Source of the DNA: Peloplasma aerotolerans
Lineage (GTDB): Bacteria > Bacillota_I > Bacilli_A > Acholeplasmatales > Acholeplasmataceae
Length of the DNA: 64,000 nt
NCBI RefSeq assembly: GCF_030012175.1
Contig: NZ_JASCXW010000004.1
Location: forward strand, 48,744-112,743
Direction: 5' to 3'
Part shown: positions 8,829-17,461 of the stretch, piece by piece
Numbering within the stretch: the stretch's first letter is position 1
How the letters are laid out: each line of letters starts with the position of its first letter
The notes under the pieces: generated by a model
What the model was told of the DNA's origin: nothing
Database searches by the model: none
Seen by the model: the letters and a program-made list of their open reading frames with translations, nothing else
Translations under genes and position numbers: made by a program

Positions 8829-10169
8829 ATGAAAAACTATACAAGACTTGATGTTTTAAAAGATGCTAAAGAAAATAATGTTAGATATATCCGCTTGCAG
8901 TTTACAGATATGCTTGGTACAGTTAAAAACGTTGAGATACCTTTTGGTAACTTAGAAAAAGCTTTGGCTAATGAAATTATGTTTGATGGATCATCTGTTC
9001 AAGGGTTCGTTCGTATTGATGAAGCAGATATGTATTTATATCCTGATCTATCAACATGGTTAATCCTAGAATGGGAGTCTACACCTTCAGGAAAAGTAGC
9101 AAGATTAATCTGTGATGTCTATACAACTGAACACTTACCTTATCAAGGAGATCCTAGATATATCTTAAAAAGAAATCTAGAAGAGATGAAGAAGTTAGGA
9201 TATGATAAGTTTAATATTGGTGTAGAACCTGAATTCTTTTTGTTTAAACTAGATGATAATAATAGACCTACACTAGAATTTTCTGATTTAGGAGGATACT
9301 TCGATTTAGCACCTATAGATGGCTCAGAAGATGTAAGACGTGATATTGTTTTAGAAATGGAAAAGATGGGATTCCAAATGGAAGTTTCTCATCATGAGGT
9401 TGCCTTTGGGCAACATGAGATTAACTTCCATTTCGATAATGCTTTGGAAGCTTGTGATAATATTCAAACTTTTAAAATATTAGTTAAAAATGTAGCACGT
9501 CGTCATGGCTATCATGCAACTTTTATGCCAAAACCGATTCAAGGGATTAATGGCTCTGGGATGCATACGAATTGTTCGATATCAGATGCTGAAGGAAATA
9601 ATTTATTTTATGATCCAAATACGGAAAATCAATTATCCAATACAGCATTATGCTTTATTGGCGGTGTGATGAAGCATGCACAATCATTTGCTTTAGTAAC
9701 TAACCCTACAGTGAACTCATATAAACGATTAGTTCCTGGTTATGAAGCACCATGCTACATCTCATGGAGCGATGCAAATCGCTCAACGATGATTAGAATT
9801 CCCGCAACACGTGGTAATTCTACACGTATTGAAGTTCGATCAGTTGATCCATCAGCAAATCCATATTTGGCAATGAGTGGAATATTAGCAGCTGGACTAG
9901 ATGGAATTAAAAATCAAATTGATAGTATCTTACCTGTTAAGAAAAACCTTTTTAAACTCACTGAAACAGAAAGAAAAAAATCAGGTATTAAAAATCTTCC
10001 TGAAAGTTTATATGAAGCCATTAACTTGTTTTCAGAATCCAGTTTAATGAAAGAATCCATTGGTGAAGAGTTATATTTCAAGCTTATAGAAGCGAAAACA
10101 AGAGAATGGGATGACTACAAGTCCAAAATCTCAGCTTGGGAATTAGAGAAATATTTGCCCATTATTTAA
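8829..10169 (+). CDS. glnA: Glutamine synthetase, type I
   Basis: Makes glutamine from glutamate, ammonia and ATP as a dodecameric cytoplasmic enzyme. The 446-residue length matches the shorter GSI-alpha form of Firmicutes, which lacks adenylylation control. Visible signatures: FDGSSVQGF near residue 53, the metal-binding EPEFFLF, the ATP/glutamate-site region [14 protein letters not shown], and [18 protein letters not shown] well-formed promoter lies directly upstream and a terminator directly downstream, so it is monocistronic. Regulation may be by feedback only, because no nitrogen-regulator operator is evident. The identification is firm. Confidence 0.97.
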   Translation: MKNYTRLDVLKDAKENNVRYIRLQFTDMLGTVKNVEIPFGNLEKALANEIMFDGSSVQGFVRIDEADMYLYPDLSTWLILEWESTPSGKVARLICDVYTTEHLPYQGDPRYILKRNLEEMKKLGYDKFNIGVEPEFFLFKLDDNNRPTLEFSDLGGYFDLAPIDGSEDVRRDIVLEMEKMGFQMEVSHHEVAFGQHEINFHFDNALEACDNIQTFKILVKNVARRHGYHATFMPKPIQGINGSGMHTNCSISDAEGNNLFYDPNTENQLSNTALCFIGGVMKHAQSFALVTNPTVNSYKRLVPGYEAPCYISWSDANRSTMIRIPATRGNSTRIEVRSVDPSANPYLAMSGILAAGLDGIKNQIDSILPVKKNLFKLTETERKKSGIKNLPESLYEAINLFSESSLMKESIGEELYFKLIEAKTREWDDYKSKISAWELEKYLPII

Positions 10170-10175
10170 CATATT

Positions 10176-10204
10176 ACACCTATTTATTAGGTGTTTTATT
10201 TTTG
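10176..10204 (+). terminator. Intrinsic terminator after glnA
   Basis: A 7-bp stem (ACACCTA at 10176-10182, TAGGTGT at 10188-10194) with a 5-base loop is followed by TTTATTTTTG. Confidence 0.75.
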
Positions 10205-10207
10205 ATT

Positions 10208-10216
10208 TGTTATAAT
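10208..10216 (+). promoter_or_regulatory. Extended -10 promoter of pepF
   Basis: TGTTATAAT (10208-10216) lies 27 bases before the chosen pepF ATG. No good -35 is present, as is common with extended -10 promoters. Confidence 0.6.
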
Positions 10217-10243
10217 GTAATTATAAAAAGCGGAGGGAACTAT

Positions 10244-11989
10244 ATGAAAAACTGGAATTTAAATGATTTATACTTAGGATTTGATGATAAATATAATCAA
10301 GACCTAGGTCTTTTAGAACAACTTGTCGATGAATACATGGATTTCATCAACAAAAAATCAGTATCATCTATTGATTATATTGAAGGATACCTAAAGTATC
10401 AAGAAGAGATTCACAGAATATCTAGAACGTTATCAAGTTTTGCGATGTTGACCTTAGCGACTGATGTGACAAATGATCAAGCACCACTCTATATGTCTAA
10501 GGTTCAAAAGATATATCGTAAGGCTACTGCTGAAGACGTCTTATTTACACGTTATATTGAATCTGTTGATTTAGATGAATTAGCTTCTCAATCTAAATTG
10601 ATTAATCAATATAAGTACAATTTATATCTTGAACAACAAGAAGCTAAACACTTGTTAACTGAAAAAGAAGAAATCTTATATGCTAAACTCAAAGAACTTG
10701 CATCATCAGGTTGGGGCATGCTTCATAACATCACAACTGCAAATCTTGCAGTAGACTTTAGAGGAGACGAAATTAGCCTAAGCGAAGCGAGAAACTTAGC
10801 CTATGATCATGACCCTAAAGTCAGAGAAGATGCGTTTAACGCTGAGATTAAAGCATATGGCACGATAGAAGATCAAGTTGCTCTAGCTTTATCTAACATT
10901 AAGCGAGAAGTTGTTTTAATGAATGAACTCAGAGGTTATGATTCAGCACTTGATAAAACATTAGAACAATCTAAGATGACAAAAGCTACCCTTGATGCAA
11001 TGTTATCTGCAATGATGGACTACCGTCCTTATTTTGAAGCTTATTTAAAACAAAAAGCAAAATACTTAGGTCACGAAACCAATCTACCTTTTTATGATCT
11101 TTTTGCTCCTGTTGGAAAACTAGAAAAAACATATACCTATGAAGAAGCACAAGATTTAGTCAAAGAAGCGTTTTATGGTTACTCAAAACGCTTAGGTGAC
11201 TTTGCTACTCGTGCTTTTGATCAAGAGTGGATTGACGTTTATCCTAAAAAAGGAAAACGTGGTGGAGCATTTTGTTCAAATCAACCACAGCTAAAACAAT
11301 CACGTATTATGACGAACTTTACTGGCTCTTTATCTGATGTTTTAACTTTAGCACATGAACTTGGCCATGGTTATCATGGCGAAGTGATTTCAAATAATCA
11401 ACCGCTACATTGGAGCTATCCGATGCCTTTAGCAGAAACTGCATCAATTTTTTGTGAAACGATTGTCAACAATCATTTACTAAAAACAATAACTGATCCT
11501 AAGCAAAGGTTATCCATTTTAGAAAATTCACTTCAAGGTGATACCCAAGTCATCGTTGATATTCTATCTCGTTACATGTTTGAAACAAACCTATTAGAAC
11601 ACTCAACAGGCCCAGTTTCTAAGCATCAAATGAAAGAAATGATGCTAAACGCTCAAAAAGAATCCTATCTTAATGGACTTGATCATAATCAACTCCATCC
11701 TTATATGTGGCTTGTTAAAGGGCATTACTACAGTGCACAACTCAATTTTTATAACTTTCCTTATGCTTTCGGTTTACTTTTTGGTAAAGGGTTATATGCA
11801 CAATACATAAAAGAGCCTAATAACTTTATCGCAAACTATGATGATCTTTTATTACTAACAACCAAAACAAGTATCGAAGAAGTTGCTAAAACCATGAATA
11901 TTGATGTGACTCAAAAAGATTTTTGGATTGATTCATTAAATCAAGTAAAAAAAGATATTGATGAAGTGATTGCACTATTTAAACTATAA
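10244..11989 (+). CDS. pepF: Oligoendopeptidase F-type metallopeptidase (M3 family)
   Basis: A cytoplasmic zinc peptidase that cuts imported oligopeptides. The catalytic motif HExxH is seen as LAHELGHGYHG, with the downstream glutamate in PLAETASIF. The 581-residue length from the chosen start is usual for PepF/M3B. The start is set at ATG 10244 because GGAGGG (10232-10237) lies seven bases before it. The open frame continues upstream into glnA and across its terminator, which cannot be coding. It is monocistronic, with its own extended -10 promoter. No signal peptide is present. Confidence 0.93.
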   Translation: MKNWNLNDLYLGFDDKYNQDLGLLEQLVDEYMDFINKKSVSSIDYIEGYLKYQEEIHRISRTLSSFAMLTLATDVTNDQAPLYMSKVQKIYRKATAEDVLFTRYIESVDLDELASQSKLINQYKYNLYLEQQEAKHLLTEKEEILYAKLKELASSGWGMLHNITTANLAVDFRGDEISLSEARNLAYDHDPKVREDAFNAEIKAYGTIEDQVALALSNIKREVVLMNELRGYDSALDKTLEQSKMTKATLDAMLSAMMDYRPYFEAYLKQKAKYLGHETNLPFYDLFAPVGKLEKTYTYEEAQDLVKEAFYGYSKRLGDFATRAFDQEWIDVYPKKGKRGGAFCSNQPQLKQSRIMTNFTGSLSDVLTLAHELGHGYHGEVISNNQPLHWSYPMPLAETASIFCETIVNNHLLKTITDPKQRLSILENSLQGDTQVIVDILSRYMFETNLLEHSTGPVSKHQMKEMMLNAQKESYLNGLDHNQLHPYMWLVKGHYYSAQLNFYNFPYAFGLLFGKGLYAQYIKEPNNFIANYDDLLLLTTKTSIEEVAKTMNIDVTQKDFWIDSLNQVKKDIDEVIALFKL

Positions 11990-12009
11990 TTATCAATTTT
12001 ACTCATATT

Positions 12010-12026
12010 GCTTACTTTTAGTAAGC
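12010..12026. repeat. Inverted repeat in the promoter region of the EPS control operon
   Basis: GCTTAC-TTTTA-GTAAGC, 6-bp arms with a 5-base centre, lies 10 bases before the TATAAT at 12036. It covers the -35 area and has no T-run after it, so it reads better as an operator than a terminator. A near-identical element occurs at 41658-41671. Confidence 0.4.
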
Positions 12027-12035
12027 CATCTATGA

Positions 12036-12041
12036 TATAAT
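12036..12041 (+). promoter_or_regulatory. -10 element of the EPS control operon
   Basis: A perfect TATAAT lies 37 bases before the ATG at 12078. The -35 (TTACTT, 18-base spacing) falls inside the inverted repeat at 12010-12026. Confidence 0.55.
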
Positions 12042-12077
12042 TAATTCAATAAAAAATGTTTATCTACGGAGGAATAT

Positions 12078-12785
12078 ATGAACGAACAACAACATGAGCA
12101 TGAAAGCGAAATTAGCTTACTTGATTTATACAAAATTCTTAGAAACAATCTCGTTTTAATTTTAACTCTCACTTTTCTTGTAGGTGCGATTGCTGGTGCT
12201 TATGCATTTTTAGTCGCTGATCCTAAATATAAATCAAATGCATACGTTATGGTTCAAGTCCAAGTTGAAAACCCAGGTGGTAATTCATTTGACTTGATTA
12301 ATGCTCAAAGACTTTTAGCAACTGCTGCTGATTTAATTTCGATGCCTGTTGTTTTAGATAAAGTGATTGAAGAGCTAGAACTTGATATGACACCAAATCA
12401 ATTAAAACGAAATCTTACCGTGAGTTCGAGCAATACGAGCTACTTTATCAATGTCAGTTATATATCAGAAGACAACGTCCAATCAAAAGAGGTAGTCAAT
12501 GCTGTGATTAGTGCTGCTATTGAATTTGCTGATGAGAATGTCTTGATTCTAAAAGATAACATCATCCGCACAAGTTATGCTGATAATGGTGTCTATGATT
12601 CACCTAATAAGGCTTTATATGTCGTTATCGGATTAATCTTAGGTGGTATTTTAGGTGTTGGTATTGCTTTTATTAAAGAAATGTTTAATAATACGTACCG
12701 ATCTAAAGATCAACTAGAAGCTGCTTTTGGCATCCAGGTTTTAGGTGTAATTCCTGAATTTGAAGTCAAGGAGGGCAAAGTATGA
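12078..12785 (+). CDS. Wzz/CpsC-type polysaccharide chain-length modulator
   Basis: A 235-residue membrane protein with the classical topology: a short cytoplasmic N-terminus, helix 1 (about 25-47), an outer region of about 130 residues, and helix 2 (about 180-199) with a PxxP-like proline-containing entry (DSPNKALYV). It is the activator partner of the tyrosine kinase encoded next (CpsC/CpsD or YveK/YwqD split form of Gram-positives). Together they set polymer length and export of exopolysaccharide. Its TGA stop overlaps the kinase ATG by four bases (ATGA). A GGAGG site precedes the start. It heads a three-gene operon with a promoter that carries an inverted repeat. Confidence 0.9.
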   Translation: MNEQQHEHESEISLLDLYKILRNNLVLILTLTFLVGAIAGAYAFLVADPKYKSNAYVMVQVQVENPGGNSFDLINAQRLLATAADLISMPVVLDKVIEELELDMTPNQLKRNLTVSSSNTSYFINVSYISEDNVQSKEVVNAVISAAIEFADENVLILKDNIIRTSYADNGVYDSPNKALYVVIGLILGGILGVGIAFIKEMFNNTYRSKDQLEAAFGIQVLGVIPEFEVKEGKV

Positions 12786-13513
12786 AAAAGAGACTAAAAA
12801 TATTTAATGGTGAAAATGTTCAAAAATATGATTATCTTGTCACGAAAGAACAACCACTTTCTTATACAGCTGAATCATTTCAAAAAGTTTTGATTAATCT
12901 TGATTATGCGAATATTGATAACGAATATAAAGTGATTCAATTTACATCAACATTAGCATCAGAAGGTAAATCAACATTTATTTCTAATTTATCTTATTTA
13001 TTAGGACAAAAAGGAAAGAAAGTTATTTTATTAGATCTAGATTTAAGAAAACCTAAAATTCATCGTGTTTTTAATTCAACCAATAGAAATGGCTTAACAG
13101 ATTATTTGTCAGGTAAAATTGAGTATAAAGAAATGGTACGTCATTCTAATGAAGTTGGAGTTGATTATATCGTTGCTGGAGAAAAGACAACTGCAGTTGT
13201 TAATGTTTTAGAAGCGAAAAAACTTAAAGAACTCATTGCTGAACTTCGTGAAGCCTATGATTATGTATTGCTTGATACACCTCCAGTTATTGCTGTATCA
13301 GATGCATTATATATTGCAAAAATAGCAGATGGTGTCATCTTTGTTGTTGCCCAAAATGTTGCTAAAAAAACATTGGTGAAAGAAGCAGTTGAAACACTAA
13401 GGAAAAATGAGATTAATATCTTAGGCACTGTTTTGACTCAAGTGAACCTTAAGAGTGGAGAATATGGCTATGGATTTGACTATAGCTATAAATACGAAGA
13501 CGGCGAAGAATAA
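12782..13513 (+). CDS. CpsD/EpsB-type bacterial tyrosine kinase
   Basis: A 243-residue cytoplasmic BY-kinase that autophosphorylates on tyrosine and works with the Wzz-like protein upstream. It shows Walker A (TLASEGKST, 57-65), Walker A' (ILLDLDLRKPK, about 82-92) and Walker B (YVLLDTPPV). The C-terminal tail has a cluster of five tyrosines (228, 230, 234, 236, 238), the expected autophosphorylation sites. It overlaps the upstream gene by four bases and abuts the phosphatase gene by a one-base overlap (TAATG). The order modulator-kinase-phosphatase is the standard Gram-positive capsule/EPS regulatory set, here without the glycosyltransferase genes that normally follow. Confidence 0.92.
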   Translation: MKKRLKIFNGENVQKYDYLVTKEQPLSYTAESFQKVLINLDYANIDNEYKVIQFTSTLASEGKSTFISNLSYLLGQKGKKVILLDLDLRKPKIHRVFNSTNRNGLTDYLSGKIEYKEMVRHSNEVGVDYIVAGEKTTAVVNVLEAKKLKELIAELREAYDYVLLDTPPVIAVSDALYIAKIADGVIFVVAQNVAKKTLVKEAVETLRKNEINILGTVLTQVNLKSGEYGYGFDYSYKYEDGEE

Positions 13514-14202
13514 TGATTGATATTCATACACATATACTTCCAGGTGTTGATGATGGATCTCCATCACTTGAATCATCGATTGAAATGATTAAACAAGAAA
13601 TAAATGATGGTGTCGAGTCAATTATTTTAACACCTCATGTTCAATCGCATGTTCAAAAAGTAGATCATAAAGCATACAACACCATTTTCGAAAACTTAAA
13701 ATCTGAAGTATTAAAACAAGGTTTAAAAATCAATTTATATCTAGGTGCAGAGATCAATTATCGTTCTCATTTAGAACCTGATTATCAAGCCATGTCTTTA
13801 GCTGGCTCTAGATATATTCTAGTTGAATTTTCACCAATGGTTGAAACACCGATTGAAGATATTGTTTATGATATCTCAAGAAGTGGATTTATTCCTATTG
13901 TTGCACATATTGAAAGATATCAGTATTTACAGTTTGATGATTACTATAAAATCAAAAATACTGGTGCTTTGTTACAAATGAATGCATCAGCAATCTTAGG
14001 TTTGGAAAAGATTGTTAATAAGAAGTTAGTTCATAAGCTTCTTAAAGAAAAACTCATCGACTTTGTAGCAACCGATACACATCATCCAGAAAAAAGACCA
14101 CCAAATATGAAGGCTTGCTATGATTTATTAAAGAAGAGTTATGATGAATCTTATTTAAATGAGATCTTTTACTTAAATCAAAAGAAAATTTTAAGCGATT
14201 AA
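13513..14202 (+). CDS. CpsB/YwqE-type PHP protein-tyrosine phosphatase
   Basis: A 229-residue metal-dependent phosphatase of the PHP fold that removes phosphate from the tyrosine kinase encoded just before it. The N-terminal IDIHTHILPGVDDG gives the HxH metal ligands (H5, H7) and the family GVDDG signature. Further ligands are likely in LTPHVQSH, GAEINY, IVAHIERY and DTHH. The start overlaps the kinase stop by one base, so translation is coupled. It closes the operon and a terminator-like hairpin follows. Confidence 0.92.
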   Translation: MIDIHTHILPGVDDGSPSLESSIEMIKQEINDGVESIILTPHVQSHVQKVDHKAYNTIFENLKSEVLKQGLKINLYLGAEINYRSHLEPDYQAMSLAGSRYILVEFSPMVETPIEDIVYDISRSGFIPIVAHIERYQYLQFDDYYKIKNTGALLQMNASAILGLEKIVNKKLVHKLLKEKLIDFVATDTHHPEKRPPNMKACYDLLKKSYDESYLNEIFYLNQKKILSD

Positions 14203-14207
14203 CTTAT

Positions 14208-14239
14208 GTTGCCAGGTTTACTTGGTGACATATTTTTTT
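14208..14239 (+). terminator. Probable terminator after the EPS control operon
   Basis: GTTGCCAG (14208-14215) can pair with CTTGGTGAC (14221-14229) using some G-U pairs. Seven T follow at 14233-14239. Confidence 0.55.
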
Positions 14240-14288
14240 GCATTTCTTGTGATTTGCTTATAAAAAGTAGTAAAGTGGAGGGGATGCT

Positions 14289-16397
14289 ATGGATCAAGGA
14301 GTTTTTAAGAATTTATTAAAACATGCAACCTTTGGTTATTCTGTTTATCATTTAAAACCTTCAGTTAAGCAATTAACATCCAATGATCGGTTTAATCAAA
14401 TCATTAATCAGTATGACCAACAATTTAAATCTAATCAAAGTACTAACGCTTCAAGCCCTTTTCTTGAATTTTTAGGATTGCTTATAGGCAACAAACAACA
14501 AGAAACACATATTTATCTTCATCAAAAATCTTATAAGGTGTCTCTAGCATATGATGAAGAATATCTTTATGTTTACTTATATGATCAAATGGAATCATCA
14601 ATACAATATGATTTATTGACACCTGATCAAATAAAATATCAAAATTTCTCATTCCATAATCTATCCTACATATGGGAAACTGATACAAATGGTTTATTTA
14701 CATATGTTGACCCAATTGTTTTTGATATACTAGGATATCATCCTAATGAAATCGTTGGGCAAAAACATTTTTATGATTTATTCCATGAAGAAGATAAAGA
14801 AACAGTTATAAAAATGGCATTTGAGACATTTGCCAAACATGAGACATTTGGGAATGTCATGAATAGAAATATATCAAAAACAAATCAAACAAAGTGGTTA
14901 CTCTCAAGTGGTGTTCCAAAGCTAGATGAAAAAGGAATTCTTATCGGATACCGAGGTATCGATACTGATATGACACAATGGATTTTGTCCTCAGAAAAAG
15001 CAGAAGAATTAGAGGATCGTTTTTTGACTGTGTTTAAACATAGTCCATTAGGCATGATTCAATATGATCAGTTTGGACAGCTTGTTTTATATAATAAGAA
15101 GTTCTTAAAAATGATTGATGTTAAAAATCAAGATTTATTAAAGATGCATGTCTTAGATTTTTTAGACAATCGTCTAAAAATGACGTTTGAGCTCTCACAA
15201 GATGGAACTGCAAATCGAGTCCGTGGAAACATGATAAATCCTTTTAAAGGGCTAAAAATACCTGTTTCTGCAGATTTTATGCCGCTATATAACAATGATA
15301 AAGCGATTACTGGTGGACTGATTGTTATTGAAGACTTATCTTTAGCTGTCGAAAAAGAAAAACGAATGGAAAAACTCTTAAAAACTGATAGTTTAACTCA
15401 AGTTTATAATCGAAGTCATTTTGACTTTGTAATCGATAATATTAGAAAAAGCGATTTGCCATTAGGTTTTATCTTATGCGATGTCAATGGTCTTCGTGTT
15501 ATTAATAATTCATTTGGATTTGATCAAGGTGATCAAATCATAAGTTATGTTGCATCGAGAATAAAAAAAGTTGTCGGAAGTAAAGGTATAGTATGTCGTG
15601 TTGGTGGCGATGAGTTTGGTATTATCTTTAAGAAATCAAACCTAAGTGTACTTGAATCAATGACTTCAGACTTGAAAAAACAATTTACTTTATTAAATCC
15701 TTTTGGTTATGAAATCAGAGTATCTTTTGGATATTCCATATATAACTCACCTGATGTATCGTTTACAAAAGCATTTACTGAAGCAGAAAAAATGATGTTT
15801 GCTCAAAAAGTGTATGATGGTTCTTCGATGACGCAAAATACGATTGATGTCATGATGGCAACGCTTTTTGAAAAGAGTCCAAGAGAAATGAATCATTCAA
15901 AAAGAGTTTCATCGATGTCTTGGCATATTGCTAAAAAACTCAATATCAGTTCTTCATTTGAAGAGAAAGTCAGAATTTCTGGGTTACTACATGACATTGG
16001 AAAAATTAGTATCGATGATGATATTTTAAATAAGAAAAGTGAGCTAACAGAAGAAGAATGGGTTATTATGAAAAAACATCCAGAAACAGGATATCAGATC
16101 TTAAGTGCAGTGAGTGAATATGATGATATCGCTAAAATCGTTTTATTTCATCACGAGCGTTATGATGGCAGAGGGTATCCAAATGGGCTATATCGTGATG
16201 AAATACCGATTGAATCAAGAATTATAGCGGTTGCTGATTCATTTGATGCGATGACAAGAGATAGAACTTATCGAAAAACTTTGACAACCGAAGAAGCAAC
16301 AAGTATTCTACAAAAAGAAAAAGGAAATCAATTTGATCCGAAAATCGTAGATATTTTCTTGAAACAAGTTTTGCAGACCAAAATATCATCTTCATAA
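14289..16397 (+). CDS. PAS-PAS-GGDEF-HD-GYP protein: cyclic-di-GMP synthesis and breakdown
   Basis: A soluble 702-residue signalling protein. An N-terminal region of about 120 residues is unassigned. Two PAS-like domains follow (about 125-235 and 250-360). The GGDEF domain has an intact active site, CRVGGDEFG (GGDEF at 439-443), so diguanylate cyclase activity is expected; no RxxD inhibitory site is seen five residues before it. The C-terminal HD-GYP domain keeps LLHDIGK (HD at 568-569) and HHERYDGRGYPNGL (from 621), expected to hydrolyse c-di-GMP. Having both activities in one protein implies switching by the PAS ligands. It stands alone, with a GGAGGGG site before the ATG, next to the EPS kinase operon. 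Confidence 0.92.
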   Translation: MDQGVFKNLLKHATFGYSVYHLKPSVKQLTSNDRFNQIINQYDQQFKSNQSTNASSPFLEFLGLLIGNKQQETHIYLHQKSYKVSLAYDEEYLYVYLYDQMESSIQYDLLTPDQIKYQNFSFHNLSYIWETDTNGLFTYVDPIVFDILGYHPNEIVGQKHFYDLFHEEDKETVIKMAFETFAKHETFGNVMNRNISKTNQTKWLLSSGVPKLDEKGILIGYRGIDTDMTQWILSSEKAEELEDRFLTVFKHSPLGMIQYDQFGQLVLYNKKFLKMIDVKNQDLLKMHVLDFLDNRLKMTFELSQDGTANRVRGNMINPFKGLKIPVSADFMPLYNNDKAITGGLIVIEDLSLAVEKEKRMEKLLKTDSLTQVYNRSHFDFVIDNIRKSDLPLGFILCDVNGLRVINNSFGFDQGDQIISYVASRIKKVVGSKGIVCRVGGDEFGIIFKKSNLSVLESMTSDLKKQFTLLNPFGYEIRVSFGYSIYNSPDVSFTKAFTEAEKMMFAQKVYDGSSMTQNTIDVMMATLFEKSPREMNHSKRVSSMSWHIAKKLNISSSFEEKVRISGLLHDIGKISIDDDILNKKSELTEEEWVIMKKHPETGYQILSAVSEYDDIAKIVLFHHERYDGRGYPNGLYRDEIPIESRIIAVADSFDAMTRDRTYRKTLTTEEATSILQKEKGNQFDPKIVDIFLKQVLQTKISSS

Positions 16398-16411
16398 AAA
16401 TTAACATATTA

Positions 16412-16420
16412 TGTTATAAT
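16412..16420 (+). promoter_or_regulatory. Extended -10 promoter of the YwaF-like gene
   Basis: TGTTATAAT at 16412-16420, 34 bases before the chosen ATG at 16455. Confidence 0.6.
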
Positions 16421-16454
16421 ATTGTTAATATTAAGCAACAAGGAGATTCTGTTT

Positions 16455-17345
16455 ATGCCAACTGTTCAATTTGGAAATCTTTATTACATGATATACATAT
16501 TTGCAGCTTTTATACTCATTTTTATATCCTTGAGATTTCTTAAGTATAAAAGTCAAAAATTTAGATATTGGTTTCTTTTTGGTGTCCTTGTTTTAAATTT
16601 CTTAATTCATATATTTAAAATCTTTCTTCCAATCTATCAAGATAATGTAACTTACTTAATAACAAAAGTATCATTTGAGAATGTTTGTGCTGTATCAGCT
16701 ATAACATTCCCATTCTTATACTTTGTTAAAAATAAAACAGTTAAAGATTATATGATCATGGTTGGTATTGCAAGTGGTATTATTACGTTTATTTTTCCTG
16801 TTGACGCAATGTCAACATGGTTTAATGGTCAAGATTTAGGGGTTTATCGACATGCATTTAATATCGAAAACATTAGATTTTATTTCTCACATTTTTTAAT
16901 TTTCTTAGTTCCATTTTTAATGATGCATTATAATATGCATGAGTTATCTGTTAGAAGAGCTTACAAGGCACCTTTATTTTTGATCTTTATATTAATAATT
17001 ATTTTTATTAATGAATTAATCATTACATTATTTGGATGGGTACCTAAATCTGAATTATTTGATCCTTCAAAAAGAAATCCTTCATTCATCTTTGGTGTTC
17101 GAGGTGATTTATCTGGATTAGGCACAATGTTACGTGTATTTGTCCCAGGTATATTCTTAGTCAATCCATGGTTTGCAGGAGATGCGTTTATGCCAGTATT
17201 GTGGTTAGTCTTTCCGGCAATCTTTTATGGTGGTTTGATTGCATTAACTTTTATGTTAATTTATGATACTGAAGAAACCTTATATTTCTTGAAATTAAAA
17301 ATGCGACTTGCTCAACCTGAGGAAACAGAAGAAGTTAAACGATAA
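16455..17345 (+). CDS. YwaF-like multi-pass membrane protein (TIGR02206-type)
   Basis: A 296-residue integral membrane protein with about seven hydrophobic segments and little else. The overall pattern (a short outer N-terminus, paired helices, FIFPVDAMSTWFNG after helix 4, RFYFSHFLIFLVPFLMMHY) resembles the YwaF family of unknown function. The start is set at ATG 16455 because AAGGAG lies ten bases upstream; a TTG further up at 16422 directly abuts the -10 and cannot be transcribed as a start. It lies between two cyclic-di-GMP genes and may be a membrane partner, but nothing in the sequence proves this. Confidence 0.6.
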   Translation: MPTVQFGNLYYMIYIFAAFILIFISLRFLKYKSQKFRYWFLFGVLVLNFLIHIFKIFLPIYQDNVTYLITKVSFENVCAVSAITFPFLYFVKNKTVKDYMIMVGIASGIITFIFPVDAMSTWFNGQDLGVYRHAFNIENIRFYFSHFLIFLVPFLMMHYNMHELSVRRAYKAPLFLIFILIIIFINELIITLFGWVPKSELFDPSKRNPSFIFGVRGDLSGLGTMLRVFVPGIFLVNPWFAGDAFMPVLWLVFPAIFYGGLIALTFMLIYDTEETLYFLKLKMRLAQPEETEEVKR

Positions 17346-17409
17346 ATTGTTTACATATATTTAAAGAAGAGCGTATGAAATTTTCATCCTTTTCTTTTTG
17401 TAGAAGATG

Positions 17410-17423
17410 TGAAAACGCTTACT
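17410..17423 (+). promoter_or_regulatory. Catabolite-responsive element (cre-like) upstream of ilvE
   Basis: TGAAAACGCTTACT matches the published CcpA cre consensus TGWAARCGYTWNCW at all 14 positions. It lies 39 bases before the ilvE start. CcpA itself is not in the window. Confidence 0.6.
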
Positions 17424-17461
17424 TAAAATAATTCTATATAAAGAAAGAAGGTATAACTTTT

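Noticed and set aside
10136..10243. N-terminal extension of PepF
   Set aside because: It overlaps glnA, the glnA terminator and the pepF promoter; the ribosome site lies before ATG 10244.
17346..17461. T-box or other amino-acid riboswitch before ilvE
   Set aside because: The gap is only 116 bases, and no T-box GGUGG-type or AG-bulge elements are seen; only a weak imperfect fold and a cre-like site.
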